DNA of 64,000 nt, from NCBI GenBank assembly GCA_016191165.1, contig JACPPF010000023.1, positions 157,045 to 221,044 of the forward strand, read 5' to 3'. The notes under the pieces are model-generated. The model searched no databases. It was not told where the DNA came from and was given only the letters and a program-made list of their open reading frames with translations. This stretch comes from Planctomycetota bacterium. GTDB lineage: Bacteria > Planctomycetota > Planctomycetia > Gemmatales > Gemmataceae. The position numbers and the translations under genes are program-made. Of the stretch, positions 8,315 through 16,522 are shown in pieces (positions within the stretch are counted from its first letter, which is position 1; the number at the start of each line of letters is the position of its first letter).

Positions 8315-10228
8315 ATGTTGCTTTTGAGTTGCAGCCAACTATCGCGTGGCTTCGATGCGGAGCCGCTCTTTGACGATTTGGCTTTCGAGCTTTTCTCCGG
8401 CCAGCGTGTCGGCCTCGTCGGGCCCAATGGCGTCGGCAAGACGACGCTCCTGCGCATTCTCGCGGGACTGGACCGGGCCGACACCGGTGAGGTGCGACTC
8501 CACGCCGGCGCGCGCGTGGCGCTCCTGCGCCAGCAGCCGGATTTCGCGCCGGGGCGAACGCTTTTTCAAGAAGCACGTACCGCCCTACAGGAACTCGTCG
8601 CGGCCCACGACGAACTCGTCACGACAGCCGAGGCGCTGGCGAGTGCGACCGCCCGTTCCCAGGCGGAGCCTGGGAACGAGGTAAAGGTGCTGGCCGAGCG
8701 CTATGACCGCCTCAACGAAATGCTGCGCTTTCACGACGCCTACAACGTCGATCATCAAGTCGAATCGGTCCTCGATGGCCTGGGCTTTCGCGAGGAAGAC
8801 TACGATCGCGCGGTCGATACCTTCTCCGGCGGCCAGCAGAGCCGCTTGATGCTCGCGAAACTCCTGCTGTCGGCGCCCGACGTGATGCTTCTCGATGAGC
8901 CGAGCAATCACCTCGACATCGGCGCGACGCGCTGGCTTGAAGACTACCTGGTCAGGCAACCCGAGGCGATGCTGATTGTGAGCCACGATCGCTATTTCCT
9001 CAACCGCGTCGTGACCAAGGTTTTCGAGATGCACTCCAGGCGCATTCAGGGTTATCCGGGCAACTTCGAGGCCTACTGGCGCCTGCGCCGCGAACGCCAC
9101 GAACAACTTGTAAAGGCCTGGGAGGCCCAGCAGGATTACCTCGAGAAACAGGAAGAGTACATTCGCCGCGTCCACTACGGGCAGCTGCACAAGCAGGCGG
9201 CGTCACGACAAAAGCAGATCGACCGCATCGAAAGGCTCGAACGCCCCGTCTGGATCGACACGCCGCGCATGCACTTCGGCGAGGTCCGCCGCACCGGCGA
9301 TATCGTCCTTCAGGTCGATGGTTTGAGCAAGGCGTACGATCGACCCCTGTTCGCGGACCTGACTTTCACCCTCAAACGCGGCCAGCGCCTCGGCATCATG
9401 GGCCCCAACGGCTGTGGCAAGACCACGTTGTTGAAGATTCTCCTTGGCCAGGAAACCGCCGACCGGGGTTCGGTACAGCATGGCCACCTCGTCGAATTTG
9501 GCTATTACGATCAGCATTTGAAAGCGCTCGACGGCACGAAGACGGTCATCCGCGCGGTCTGGCCCCACGACGACGCTGACGCCAGCGAACAGGCGATGCG
9601 CAATCTCCTGGGCCGCTTCGGGCTGACCGGCGATCAAGTCTATCAAACGGTGGACAAACTCTCCGGCGGCGAGCGCAGTCGGGCGGCGCTGGCAAAACTT
9701 GTCGCTGACGGCGTCAACGTCCTGATTCTGGACGAACCGACCAACCATCTGGACCTGTGGGCTTGCGACGCTCTCGAACAGGCTCTGCTCGATTTCGACG
9801 GCACCGCCATGGTTGTGAGCCATGATCGCTACTTCCTCAATCGCGTCGTCGATGTCCTGCTGGTGTTTGAAGGGGAAGGCAAGGTTCAAATCATTTATGG
9901 CAATTACGACATGTACGAACGCATGCGCCTCCTCCAAGAACCCAAAGAATCGCCTCGCCCGACGAACGTCGAGACGAAAGAGGATGCACGTCCCAATAAG
10001 CCAGCGAAACGAAAAAGACAATATCCCTATCGAAAAGTCGAGGACCTGGAGGCCGAGATTGCCGCTGAGGAAGCCCGCCTGCGGCAACTGGAAGAGGCGC
10101 TTGCGTCCCCGGACCTCTATCGCGAAGGCGGCAAAGTTCTGGATACGACGCAAGCCTTCGAGGCGGTCAAGATTCGCCTGAAAAAGTTGTACGACCACTG
10201 GGAGGAAGCCGTGGAACTGAACGGGTAA
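8315..10228 (+). CDS. ABC-F family ATP-binding protein
   Basis: Two ABC ATPase domains in one chain without membrane segments, the ABC-F arrangement of ribosome-associated translation factors. Walker A motifs are GPNGVGKTTLL (~residues 35-45) and GPNGCGKTTLL (~362-372). Signatures are FSGGQQSRL and LSGGERSRA, Walker B motifs are MLLDEPSNHLD and LILDEPTNHLD, and the linker carries the expected charged helices. A coiled coil (DLEAEIAAEEARLRQLEEAL) closes the C-terminus. A palindrome (8654-8678) is inserted in frame as RSQAEPGNE near residue 115. It probably acts on stalled ribosomes; the subtype is not assigned. Confidence 0.9.
   Translation: MLLLSCSQLSRGFDAEPLFDDLAFELFSGQRVGLVGPNGVGKTTLLRILAGLDRADTGEVRLHAGARVALLRQQPDFAPGRTLFQEARTALQELVAAHDELVTTAEALASATARSQAEPGNEVKVLAERYDRLNEMLRFHDAYNVDHQVESVLDGLGFREEDYDRAVDTFSGGQQSRLMLAKLLLSAPDVMLLDEPSNHLDIGATRWLEDYLVRQPEAMLIVSHDRYFLNRVVTKVFEMHSRRIQGYPGNFEAYWRLRRERHEQLVKAWEAQQDYLEKQEEYIRRVHYGQLHKQAASRQKQIDRIERLERPVWIDTPRMHFGEVRRTGDIVLQVDGLSKAYDRPLFADLTFTLKRGQRLGIMGPNGCGKTTLLKILLGQETADRGSVQHGHLVEFGYYDQHLKALDGTKTVIRAVWPHDDADASEQAMRNLLGRFGLTGDQVYQTVDKLSGGERSRAALAKLVADGVNVLILDEPTNHLDLWACDALEQALLDFDGTAMVVSHDRYFLNRVVDVLLVFEGEGKVQIIYGNYDMYERMRLLQEPKESPRPTNVETKEDARPNKPAKRKRQYPYRKVEDLEAEIAAEEARLRQLEEALASPDLYREGGKVLDTTQAFEAVKIRLKKLYDHWEEAVELNG
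8654..8678. repeat. CGTTCCCAGGC palindrome inside the ABC-F gene
   Basis: CGTTCCCAGGC (8654-8664) and GCCTGGGAACG (8668-8678) are perfect 11-bp inverse arms separated by GGA. The same family occurs between genes at 47841-47913. Here it is translated in frame. Confidence 0.8.
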
Positions 10229-10468
10229 ACTGTCTCGTTCGGCAAGATTTTGGGCTGGACTTTTACCGCGCGTAATCGTTAGATTTTCCCAGGGGTTACG
10301 AAAACATTAGCGGCCGGAAAAATCACCCGGAAAAGCCCCGTGAAATGCTTGACAACCGAAAAGAACTTTACTACCTAATGACTACGATTTAGCCAGGATA
10401 GGGTCATTTACGAATCGTCGGCGGCAAGCCGCGCCGGTGGAGCTTTTTTCCAGAAGTGAGGAATTGGA

Positions 10469-10891
10469 ATGTACGTTGGGAACATCCAGATGCCGCTGCA
10501 CGCCGACGCGGAAAACGACGCCCTCTGGTGGTTGGCCGCTCAGGACGAACTCGCCACGTATGCCGGTCGCCGCAAGAAGGCCGAGGAAGATGCCGGGGAA
10601 GAGGAGGAGGACGACGACGACGACAAGGAAGAGGCGGACGACGAGGGCGATGACGAATTGGACGACGATGACCTCGACGACGACGATCTCGATGACGATG
10701 ACCTCGACGACGACGATCTCGATGACGATGACCTCGACGACGAGGACTTCGATGACGAGGACTTCGACGACGAGGATCTCGATGACGACCTCGACGACGA
10801 CGATCTCGATGACGACGAATTCGACGACGACGACGAGGATGATGACGACGACGACGACGAAGACGATGACGATGAGGAAGACGCGGAATAA
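10469..10891 (+). CDS. Asp-repeat acidic protein
   Basis: 140 residues. The first ~45 are ordinary (MPLHADAENDALWWLAAQDELATYAGRRKK). The rest is almost entirely Asp/Glu arranged as repeats of L/F/E plus four acidic residues (LDDDD units), encoded by near-identical GAC/GAT codon blocks from about 10650 to 10850. The tail must be disordered and strongly negative; it could bind calcium or basic proteins, which is inference. The length of the block is likely unstable by slippage. No function is known. Confidence 0.6.
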   Translation: MYVGNIQMPLHADAENDALWWLAAQDELATYAGRRKKAEEDAGEEEEDDDDDKEEADDEGDDELDDDDLDDDDLDDDDLDDDDLDDDDLDDEDFDDEDFDDEDLDDDLDDDDLDDDEFDDDDEDDDDDDDEDDDDEEDAE

Positions 10892-11085
10892 TCGGCGGCA
10901 CGACACGTCCTGCCGTGGGGATGGGTCAGGCGTCTTTCCGCGCCGAGGAAAATCGGCCTCGCGCTTTTGAAAAAATATGCGTGCCAAATCTACAAACTGA
11001 CGGTTGCGTGCGCCGCGCCCCTCCGTTATACTGCCGATAGATCATCCGGATTTCATCCAATTTTCATTCCGCAAGGGAGCGTGCC

Positions 11086-11514
11086 ATGTCCAGCCAGGGG
11101 AAGCCGTTCGGCAAGGAAACAACCACGAAGACATCCACCGCCCAGTCGACTCGGAACCAAAGCCAGCTTGACTTTGAACTCGAATTCTTTGAAGGCGTCC
11201 TCGACCGCAACCCCGAATATCTGGATGTGCTGCGGGTGCATGGCAGCAACCTGACACTCAAGTGCCGCTATGAGGAAGGCCTGACCATCGATCGTCGTCT
11301 GGTCCAGCTACGCCCAACCGACGCGCTGGCGCATTATAATCTGGCATGCAGCTATTCACTTCTGAACAAAACCGGGTACGCGCTCCGGGCGTTGCGAAAA
11401 GCCCTCGAACTGGGCTACCGCGATTTTCGCTATCTGCGCCAGGATCGCGACCTCGCCGCCGTGCGCCGCGATTCCCGCTTTCGCAAGCTGTTGCGCGAGT
11501 TTGAAAACCGCTAG
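11086..11514 (+). CDS. Small TPR protein
   Basis: 142 residues. After a polar, Ser/Thr-rich N-terminus there are two to three tetratricopeptide helix pairs (FFEGVLDRNPEYLDVLRVHG, DALAHYNLACSYSLLNKTG, ALRALRKALELGYRDFRYLR). It is likely a soluble protein-protein adaptor. It ends four bases before the CoA-transferase alpha start, so the two are probably cotranscribed; a functional link is not shown. Confidence 0.7.
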   Translation: MSSQGKPFGKETTTKTSTAQSTRNQSQLDFELEFFEGVLDRNPEYLDVLRVHGSNLTLKCRYEEGLTIDRRLVQLRPTDALAHYNLACSYSLLNKTGYALRALRKALELGYRDFRYLRQDRDLAAVRRDSRFRKLLREFENR

Positions 11515-11518
11515 CACC

Positions 11519-12508
11519 ATGACCGTACCCCTCTACGCCGATCCGTCGGCCAATCGCGCTCGCGAATTCTTTCGCACCAAGCCGCGCGCCCTCGTTGACA
11601 AGGTCGCCTCGGTCAAGGATGCCGTCACGAACCTCGTGAGTGACGGCGATTACCTGGCCGTCGGCGGGTTCGGCGCCGATCGTCTGCCAAGCGCAATCTG
11701 TCACGAGATCGTCCGGCAGAACAAGCAGAATCTCACGCTCGCCGGCCACACCGCCACGCACGACTTTCAGATTCTTGCCGCGGGCAACCTGACGGGCCGG
11801 GGCAAATTGATCGCGCGCGTCGATAGCGCCTACATCGTCGGCCTGGAGGCGCGCGGCCTGTCGCCCCATGCGCGCCGAGTCATGGAATCCGGCGAGGTGG
11901 AAAGTACCGAATGGAGCAACTACTCCCTGGCCGTCCGTTTCAAGGCGGCAGCGATGGGCCTGCCGTTTCTCCCGATGCGTTCGATGCTCGGCACCGACAC
12001 GCTCAAGAGAAGCCCCGCCAAGGAGATCGTCTGCCCGTTCACCGGCGAGAAGTTGCTCGCGGTCCCTGCCTGCTATCCCGACGTCGGTGTCATTCACGTT
12101 CATGAATCCGACCGCTACGGGAATTGCCGTATTCGTGGCACCAGCGTCGCCGACATCGATCTGGCCCGGGCGTCGAAGAAACTGATCGTCACGTGCGAGC
12201 GGTTGATTCCCAGCGACGAGATTCGCAGCGACCCCACGCGCACGGTCGTGCCCTTCTACTGCGTCGATGCCGTGTGCGAGGTTCCGTTCGGCAGCTACCC
12301 GGGCAACATGCCGTACGAATATTTTTCCGACGAAGTTCACATCCGGCACTGGCTGGAAATCGAGGCCGATGAGGCGAAGTATAAGAAATTTATTGATACG
12401 TACATTCATGGTGTTCGCGATTTTGCGGAGTATTTGCAGCTATGCGGCGGGCTGCCGCGTTTGCAGGAGTTGCGGCAGGAGGAGTTTTTGCTGAATCGGG
12501 GAAAGTGA
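11519..12508 (+). CDS. CoA-transferase family I, subunit A (glutaconate type)
   Basis: Resembles the alpha subunit of glutaconate CoA-transferase, which moves CoA between acids in dicarboxylate or branched-chain metabolism. Features are DKVASVKDAVTNLVSDGDYLAVGGFG, RLPSAICHEIVRQ and the HVHESDRYGN region of the family. The start at 11519 is chosen just after the TPR gene stop. Its partner subunit is at 13267, beyond two unrelated small genes. The substrate cannot be read from sequence. Confidence 0.8.
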   Translation: MTVPLYADPSANRAREFFRTKPRALVDKVASVKDAVTNLVSDGDYLAVGGFGADRLPSAICHEIVRQNKQNLTLAGHTATHDFQILAAGNLTGRGKLIARVDSAYIVGLEARGLSPHARRVMESGEVESTEWSNYSLAVRFKAAAMGLPFLPMRSMLGTDTLKRSPAKEIVCPFTGEKLLAVPACYPDVGVIHVHESDRYGNCRIRGTSVADIDLARASKKLIVTCERLIPSDEIRSDPTRTVVPFYCVDAVCEVPFGSYPGNMPYEYFSDEVHIRHWLEIEADEAKYKKFIDTYIHGVRDFAEYLQLCGGLPRLQELRQEEFLLNRGK

Positions 12509-12587
12509 GTTAGGATTCCAATCCTGTCAGAAACCCGCATAATGACACCAACAGAACCCTTTCGCACGAACCCAAACGAGGTCCATA

Positions 12588-12950
12588 ATGGGCGCTACTC
12601 ATGTCACCGTTACCTTGCGGGATTCCAAGAAAAGCCGGAAAAAATACGAGGCGTTGTTCTTGGTGGACACCGGCGCGACCGATAGCTTCGCACCCGCGGG
12701 TCAGTTGAGGAAAGCCGGCATTGATCCGGTCGGCAAGATGACCTATGAATTAGCCGACGGGTCGCCAGTCGAATACCCTTTTGGCCTGGCGGTTATCGAA
12801 TTCATGGGCGAAATCACCGCGGGCCGCGTGATTTTTGGCCCCGATGACGTGGAACCTTTGCTCGGTGTGACCGCATTGGAGTCGGTCGGCATCGTCGTCG
12901 ATCCTGCGAATCAGAAGTTGAAGCGGTTGCCGGCGATCCCTTTGAAATGA
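12588..12950 (+). CDS. Retropepsin-like aspartic protease-domain protein
   Basis: 120 residues with the single-domain aspartyl protease motif FLVDTGATDSF (active D-T-G near residues 28-30) and a later hydrophobic-hydrophobic-Gly strand (VEPLLGVTALESVGIVVD), as in clan AA proteins. Such domains act as homodimers. It has no signal peptide and therefore should be cytoplasmic. It lies between the two CoA-transferase subunit genes. Confidence 0.7.
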   Translation: MGATHVTVTLRDSKKSRKKYEALFLVDTGATDSFAPAGQLRKAGIDPVGKMTYELADGSPVEYPFGLAVIEFMGEITAGRVIFGPDDVEPLLGVTALESVGIVVDPANQKLKRLPAIPLK

Positions 12951-12962
12951 CCGGGGGTTGCC

Positions 12963-13262
12963 ATGGACAATGACAGCCTGATCGGCCTTGCCTTCGGATT
13001 CGTGTGCGGCATCGCAATCCTGTTTGCGATTTCCGCGCTGGTGGTCGGCACGATTTTCAAAATGCCCTTCGGCGTCAACCTCAGCGCCGCCCACTGTGCC
13101 GAGTGCGAAGAACCGGCGCCCACGGTGCGCGCCCCGAAAGATAGGTACGAAATGATGTGGGGCGGCTGGACCTGCCAGGAGTGCGGTTGCAAGAACGACA
13201 AATGGGGCCGGGCACGGCAAGGCAAGCGTCGCCGCCGCCAACGATCCCGGGAAGAAGAGTAG
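12963..13262 (+). CDS. Small membrane protein with C-terminal zinc ribbon
   Basis: 99 residues with one membrane segment, LIGLAFGFVCGIAILFAISA, at ~6-25. Two Cys pairs (CAEC near 44-47, CQEC near 75-78, plus the next Cys) form a likely zinc ribbon, and the tail is very basic (RQGKRRRRQRSREEE). It ends four bases before the CoA-transferase subunit B start. Function unknown. Confidence 0.6.
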   Translation: MDNDSLIGLAFGFVCGIAILFAISALVVGTIFKMPFGVNLSAAHCAECEEPAPTVRAPKDRYEMMWGGWTCQECGCKNDKWGRARQGKRRRRQRSREEE

Positions 13263-13266
13263 TGCC

Positions 13267-14043
13267 ATGCCCGACCCTTACAACCCCATGGAACTCATGA
13301 TCTGCTGCGCCGCCCGCCTTCTGGAGAACGGGCGCACCGTCGCCGTCGGTACCGGCGCCCCCTGCGCGGCGGCGATGCTGGCGCAGCGCACGACCGCGCC
13401 GGACCTCGTCGTCTTCTTCGAATCCGGCGGCGTCGGGCCGCTCCTGCCCACCATGCCCATCTCCGTTGGCGATTCACGTACCTTCTACCGCGGCATCATG
13501 GCCACCAGCATGGCCGACGTCATGGAAACCTGCCAGCGCGGCATGATGGATTACACTTTCCTCGGCGGCGCGCAAATCGACGCCTTCGGCAATCTCAACT
13601 CCACCATGATCGGCAAGGATTACGCCAGGCCCAAGGTTCGCCTGCCCGGAAGCGGTGGAGCGAATGACCTCGCGTCGTTTTGCTGGCGCATCCTCGTGGT
13701 GACCAATCACGACCAACGCCGTTTTGTCGAGAAGCTCGATTTTTTAACAACGCCTGGCTACCTCACTGGGCCAGGCGCCCGCGAGGGCGCGGGACTGCCG
13801 CCGGGGACGGGCCCCTATCGCGTCATCACCGACCTGGCCATCATGGGCTATCACGAGGAGACGAAACGCATGGAGGTGCTGAGCCTGCACCCCGGAATCA
13901 CGATGGAACAGGTACAAGCGCATACCGGCTTTGCGATCAGCCCCAAGGAGCCTCTGCTGACGACCGCGCCTCCAAGTGAGAAAGAGCTGCACATCCTGCG
14001 CGACGAGGTCGATCCGTTTCGCTACATCATCGGACGGGCGTGA
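13267..14043 (+). CDS. CoA-transferase family I, subunit B (glutaconate type)
   Basis: Matches the beta subunit of glutaconate-type CoA-transferases. FFESGGVGPLLPTMPISVGDSR carries the E-S-G motif whose Glu forms the acyl-glutamyl intermediate, and YTFLGGAQIDAFGNLNSTMIG is the conserved loop. With the subunit at 11519 it should form the active enzyme. Retention of the Glu argues for a true CoA-transferase rather than the decarboxylase variant of the family. Substrate unknown. Confidence 0.8.
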   Translation: MPDPYNPMELMICCAARLLENGRTVAVGTGAPCAAAMLAQRTTAPDLVVFFESGGVGPLLPTMPISVGDSRTFYRGIMATSMADVMETCQRGMMDYTFLGGAQIDAFGNLNSTMIGKDYARPKVRLPGSGGANDLASFCWRILVVTNHDQRRFVEKLDFLTTPGYLTGPGAREGAGLPPGTGPYRVITDLAIMGYHEETKRMEVLSLHPGITMEQVQAHTGFAISPKEPLLTTAPPSEKELHILRDEVDPFRYIIGRA

Positions 14044-14051
14044 GCCGTTCC

Positions 14052-14135
14052 CCCCTCACTCGTAGGTCAGGCTTTCCAGCCTGACATGGTTGGTTCTCAG
14101 TGTCAGGCTGGAAAGCCTGACCTTCGAGTGAGGGG
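14052..14135. repeat. GTAGGTCAGGC palindrome between genes
   Basis: GTAGGTCAGGCTTTCCAGCC begins at 14062 and its inverse CAGGCTGGAAAGCCTGACC is at 14104-14122. Outer arms CCCTCACTCG and CGAGTGAGGG extend it. The same unit is found inside typA at 49362-49425 and as a half copy at 47425-47449. Confidence 0.8.
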
Positions 14136-14209
14136 AGTAATATGGACACCATCGGCAATCTAGCGTATAAGGGAATTGCACCCTTTTCGTCCCGATGGAG
14201 TGGAACCCC

Positions 14210-15244
14210 ATGAAATTTCTCGTCAGCGCTGTCGCCATCATCGCGCTGGGATTGGGCATCATGTTTTGGATCAGCCGTGAGGAGCTTCCGACTCTCCCTT
14301 CCAGCGACAACGAGCCCGACATCAACGCCAACGAAATCCAGGACGGGCAGTTCGGCATCGATCGCGTCGGCAAGGGCGCCGACTTTAAGCCAGTCCCCTT
14401 CGACGGCAAACGCGCGGTGGGTTATCTCGAAAAAATCTGCGCCCTCGGCCCACGCATCAGCGGTTCCAAAGGCATGAGGCAGCAGCAAGAAATCATCAAG
14501 AAGCACTTCGAAGACCTCGGCGCCACGGTGACGTACCAGACCTTCAAGGCCAAGCAAAACAGCGTCCGCGGGGAAGTCGAGATGACCAACATCATCGTCT
14601 CGTTTCAACCGGAAAAGAAACGCCGGGTAATCCTCTGCTCGCATTACGATACCCGCCCCATCGCCGATCAGGAGCCGGACCCACGCAACTGGCGCAAGCC
14701 ATTCGTCAGCGCCAACGACGGCGGCTCTGGCGTCGCGCTGCTCATGGAAATGGGCAACCACATGAAGAATCTCAAGACCAACGTCGGCGTCGATTTCGTC
14801 ATCTTCGACGGTGAGGAATATGTCTTCGTCACCGAAGGAGGCCGCCGCGATCGCTACTTCATCGGCTCCGAGCATTTCGCCCGCACCTGGCGGCAGACGA
14901 AAAACCGCTGCGATTACTCCGCGGCCATCCTCCTCGACATGATTGCCGGGCATGACCCGAAGTTCCCCGTCGAGGTCAATTCTTATCGCTTTGGCCAAAA
15001 ACTGTGCGAGGAAATTTATGGGATCGCGCGTGATCTGAAGATCAAGTCTTTTCAATGGCGGCGCGGGCATGAGGTGCAAGACGATCACCTCGCCCTGCAG
15101 CGCGTCGGCATCGATGCCATCGACATCATCGATTTCGATTATCCTCACTGGCACCGCCTGACCGATACGCCTGCCAACTGCTCGGCAGCCAGCTTCATTC
15201 AGGTCGCCAACGTGCTCAGCGTCTGGCTGCAACGCACGAAATAG
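14210..15244 (+). CDS. M28-family / glutaminyl-cyclase-like protein
   Basis: One N-terminal membrane anchor (FLVSAVAIIALGLGIMFWI) is followed by an M28-type zinc hydrolase fold. Family positions visible are LCSHYDTRP, NDGGSGVALLMEMG (metal Asp), IFDGEEY (Glu pair), DMIAG and DFDYPHWHRLTDTP (metal His near the end). The DYPHWH...DTP end and the single-domain form resemble glutaminyl-peptide cyclotransferases more than aminopeptidases. It probably acts outside the cytoplasm on protein N-termini. The start at 14210 is preferred because GGAG lies about nine bases upstream; 14195 is an alternative. Confidence 0.75.
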   Translation: MKFLVSAVAIIALGLGIMFWISREELPTLPSSDNEPDINANEIQDGQFGIDRVGKGADFKPVPFDGKRAVGYLEKICALGPRISGSKGMRQQQEIIKKHFEDLGATVTYQTFKAKQNSVRGEVEMTNIIVSFQPEKKRRVILCSHYDTRPIADQEPDPRNWRKPFVSANDGGSGVALLMEMGNHMKNLKTNVGVDFVIFDGEEYVFVTEGGRRDRYFIGSEHFARTWRQTKNRCDYSAAILLDMIAGHDPKFPVEVNSYRFGQKLCEEIYGIARDLKIKSFQWRRGHEVQDDHLALQRVGIDAIDIIDFDYPHWHRLTDTPANCSAASFIQVANVLSVWLQRTK

Positions 15245-15258
15245 TTTGGAGGTTTCCC

Positions 15259-15744
15259 GTGACCACGATTGAGACGATCGTCTGTATCATCATGGCAATC
15301 GTCCTCGTCGGCATGGCCCTTTACTTCGGCTGGCGGCAACGCGCCGCCCAGCAAGCGATGGCCTTCAATACCAATGTCTCCCGCGAACAGCGGCTCTATG
15401 TCCTTCGCCAAACCCAACGCCGGTTTTTCGGATCCGCTCTCCTGATGGTTCTTGCCGGGCTTTTGATCGGTTCGCTTTTTCTCGATTACGACGTGCTCCG
15501 GCGACCCATCAACGAAGTGCCGCTCGCCGAGCAAGAAGCCGCCAAGGAGATCGTGCGTCTTGTCAGCTTCTATTGGATGTCATTTCTGCTTCTCCTGATG
15601 GCATTGTTGGCTCTCGCCGTGATCGACCTATGGGCCACTGCCCGGCATGGCGTCCAGATGCAGAAGAAACTCTTTCAGGAACACCAGGAAATGCTCAAGG
15701 CGGATCTGGCCGAGCATCGGCAGCGCCGCGCCGAGATGAACTAG
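15259..15744 (+). CDS. Membrane protein of unknown function
   Basis: 161 residues starting at GTG 15259, with AGTTTGGAGG before it. Three hydrophobic helices are seen at about 5-24 (IETIVCIIMAIVLVGMALYF), 57-73 (GSALLMVLAGLLIGSLF) and 112-129 (SFLLLLMALLALAVIDL). The C-terminus is a charged, His/Arg-rich helix. No family recognised. It follows the M28 gene by 14 bases. Confidence 0.65.
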   Translation: MTTIETIVCIIMAIVLVGMALYFGWRQRAAQQAMAFNTNVSREQRLYVLRQTQRRFFGSALLMVLAGLLIGSLFLDYDVLRRPINEVPLAEQEAAKEIVRLVSFYWMSFLLLLMALLALAVIDLWATARHGVQMQKKLFQEHQEMLKADLAEHRQRRAEMN

Positions 15745-15949
15745 CCCGCGGCGAGGATTTTTTGCCCTGGCACCTGGACATTTACCCCCACGCCATGTCA
15801 CAATAGCAACGCCGGTCGAATCGCGGAGATTGAAACACCTCGCGTTTTCCTCGGGCAGTTCCCGTGGTTGGCCCTCTGTGGGGGTGGCGAGACGTGTCGA
15901 TTTTTGAGCAATCCGTTAAGCATCTCCATTCGTCTAGTTTGGTGAAGGC

Positions 15950-16516
15950 ATGAGCAAGCTGGCGGTCAGCACGCTTGAAGAGCGAACGCCGAAGTCCGAC
16001 GGAGCCCACATGGACACCGAGGAAGACTTCGTCTGCGCCTTCAACAGCATGCGGACCGAGTTGATGAGCACGCTGTTTTTCGTCCTGGGCAACCACGACG
16101 ACGCCCAGGATGTCGCCCAGGAAGTATTCATCAAATGCTGGCGAACTCGCGACGGCCTGACCGATGTCAAGAATCTGCGGGCCTGGATTTTTCGCGTCGG
16201 CATCAACGCGGCCAAGGACTTGCAGCGAAACGCCTGGCGCCGCAAGGCCAGGCCGTTGGGCGATGCGAGCCCACCGGAAATCCCCGGCAAGGCCCTGACG
16301 CCAGGGGAGTCGCTGGAAAACAAGGAAACGCTGGAGCGCGTCCGCACGGCGCTCATGGAGTTGAGGCCCGAGGAGAAGGAAGTATTCCTACTGCGCCAAA
16401 ACGGGGATTTGACCTACGAGGAGATCGCCAGTCTGCGACGTACGCCGATCGGAACCGTGAAGACCCAGATGCGTTCGGCCCTGCAAAAGCTGCGACGCGT
16501 TTTGAAGGAACCGTGA
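15950..16516 (+). CDS. ECF RNA polymerase sigma factor
   Basis: 188 residues with both ECF regions. Region 2 reads FVLGNHDDAQDVAQEVFIKCWR (DA-x-DV-x-Q-E-V-F motif, ~residues 44-65). Region 4 reads ALMELRPEEKEVFLLRQNGDLTYEEIASLRRTPIGTVKTQMRSA (~132-178), the helix-turn-helix for the -35 element. It directs transcription of a dedicated regulon and is followed after six bases by a zf-HC2 membrane protein, the usual anti-sigma arrangement. Start 15950 is the first ATG; 16010 is also possible. Confidence 0.9.
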   Translation: MSKLAVSTLEERTPKSDGAHMDTEEDFVCAFNSMRTELMSTLFFVLGNHDDAQDVAQEVFIKCWRTRDGLTDVKNLRAWIFRVGINAAKDLQRNAWRRKARPLGDASPPEIPGKALTPGESLENKETLERVRTALMELRPEEKEVFLLRQNGDLTYEEIASLRRTPIGTVKTQMRSALQKLRRVLKEP

Positions 16517-16522
16517 TCTGAA

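Noticed and set aside
10349..10377. Promoter before the Asp-repeat gene
   Set aside because: TTGACA is perfect but no acceptable -10 lies 16-18 bases away.
10382..10987. Val/Ile-rich ORF on the - strand
   Set aside because: Reverse reading of the Asp codon blocks; low-complexity artefact.
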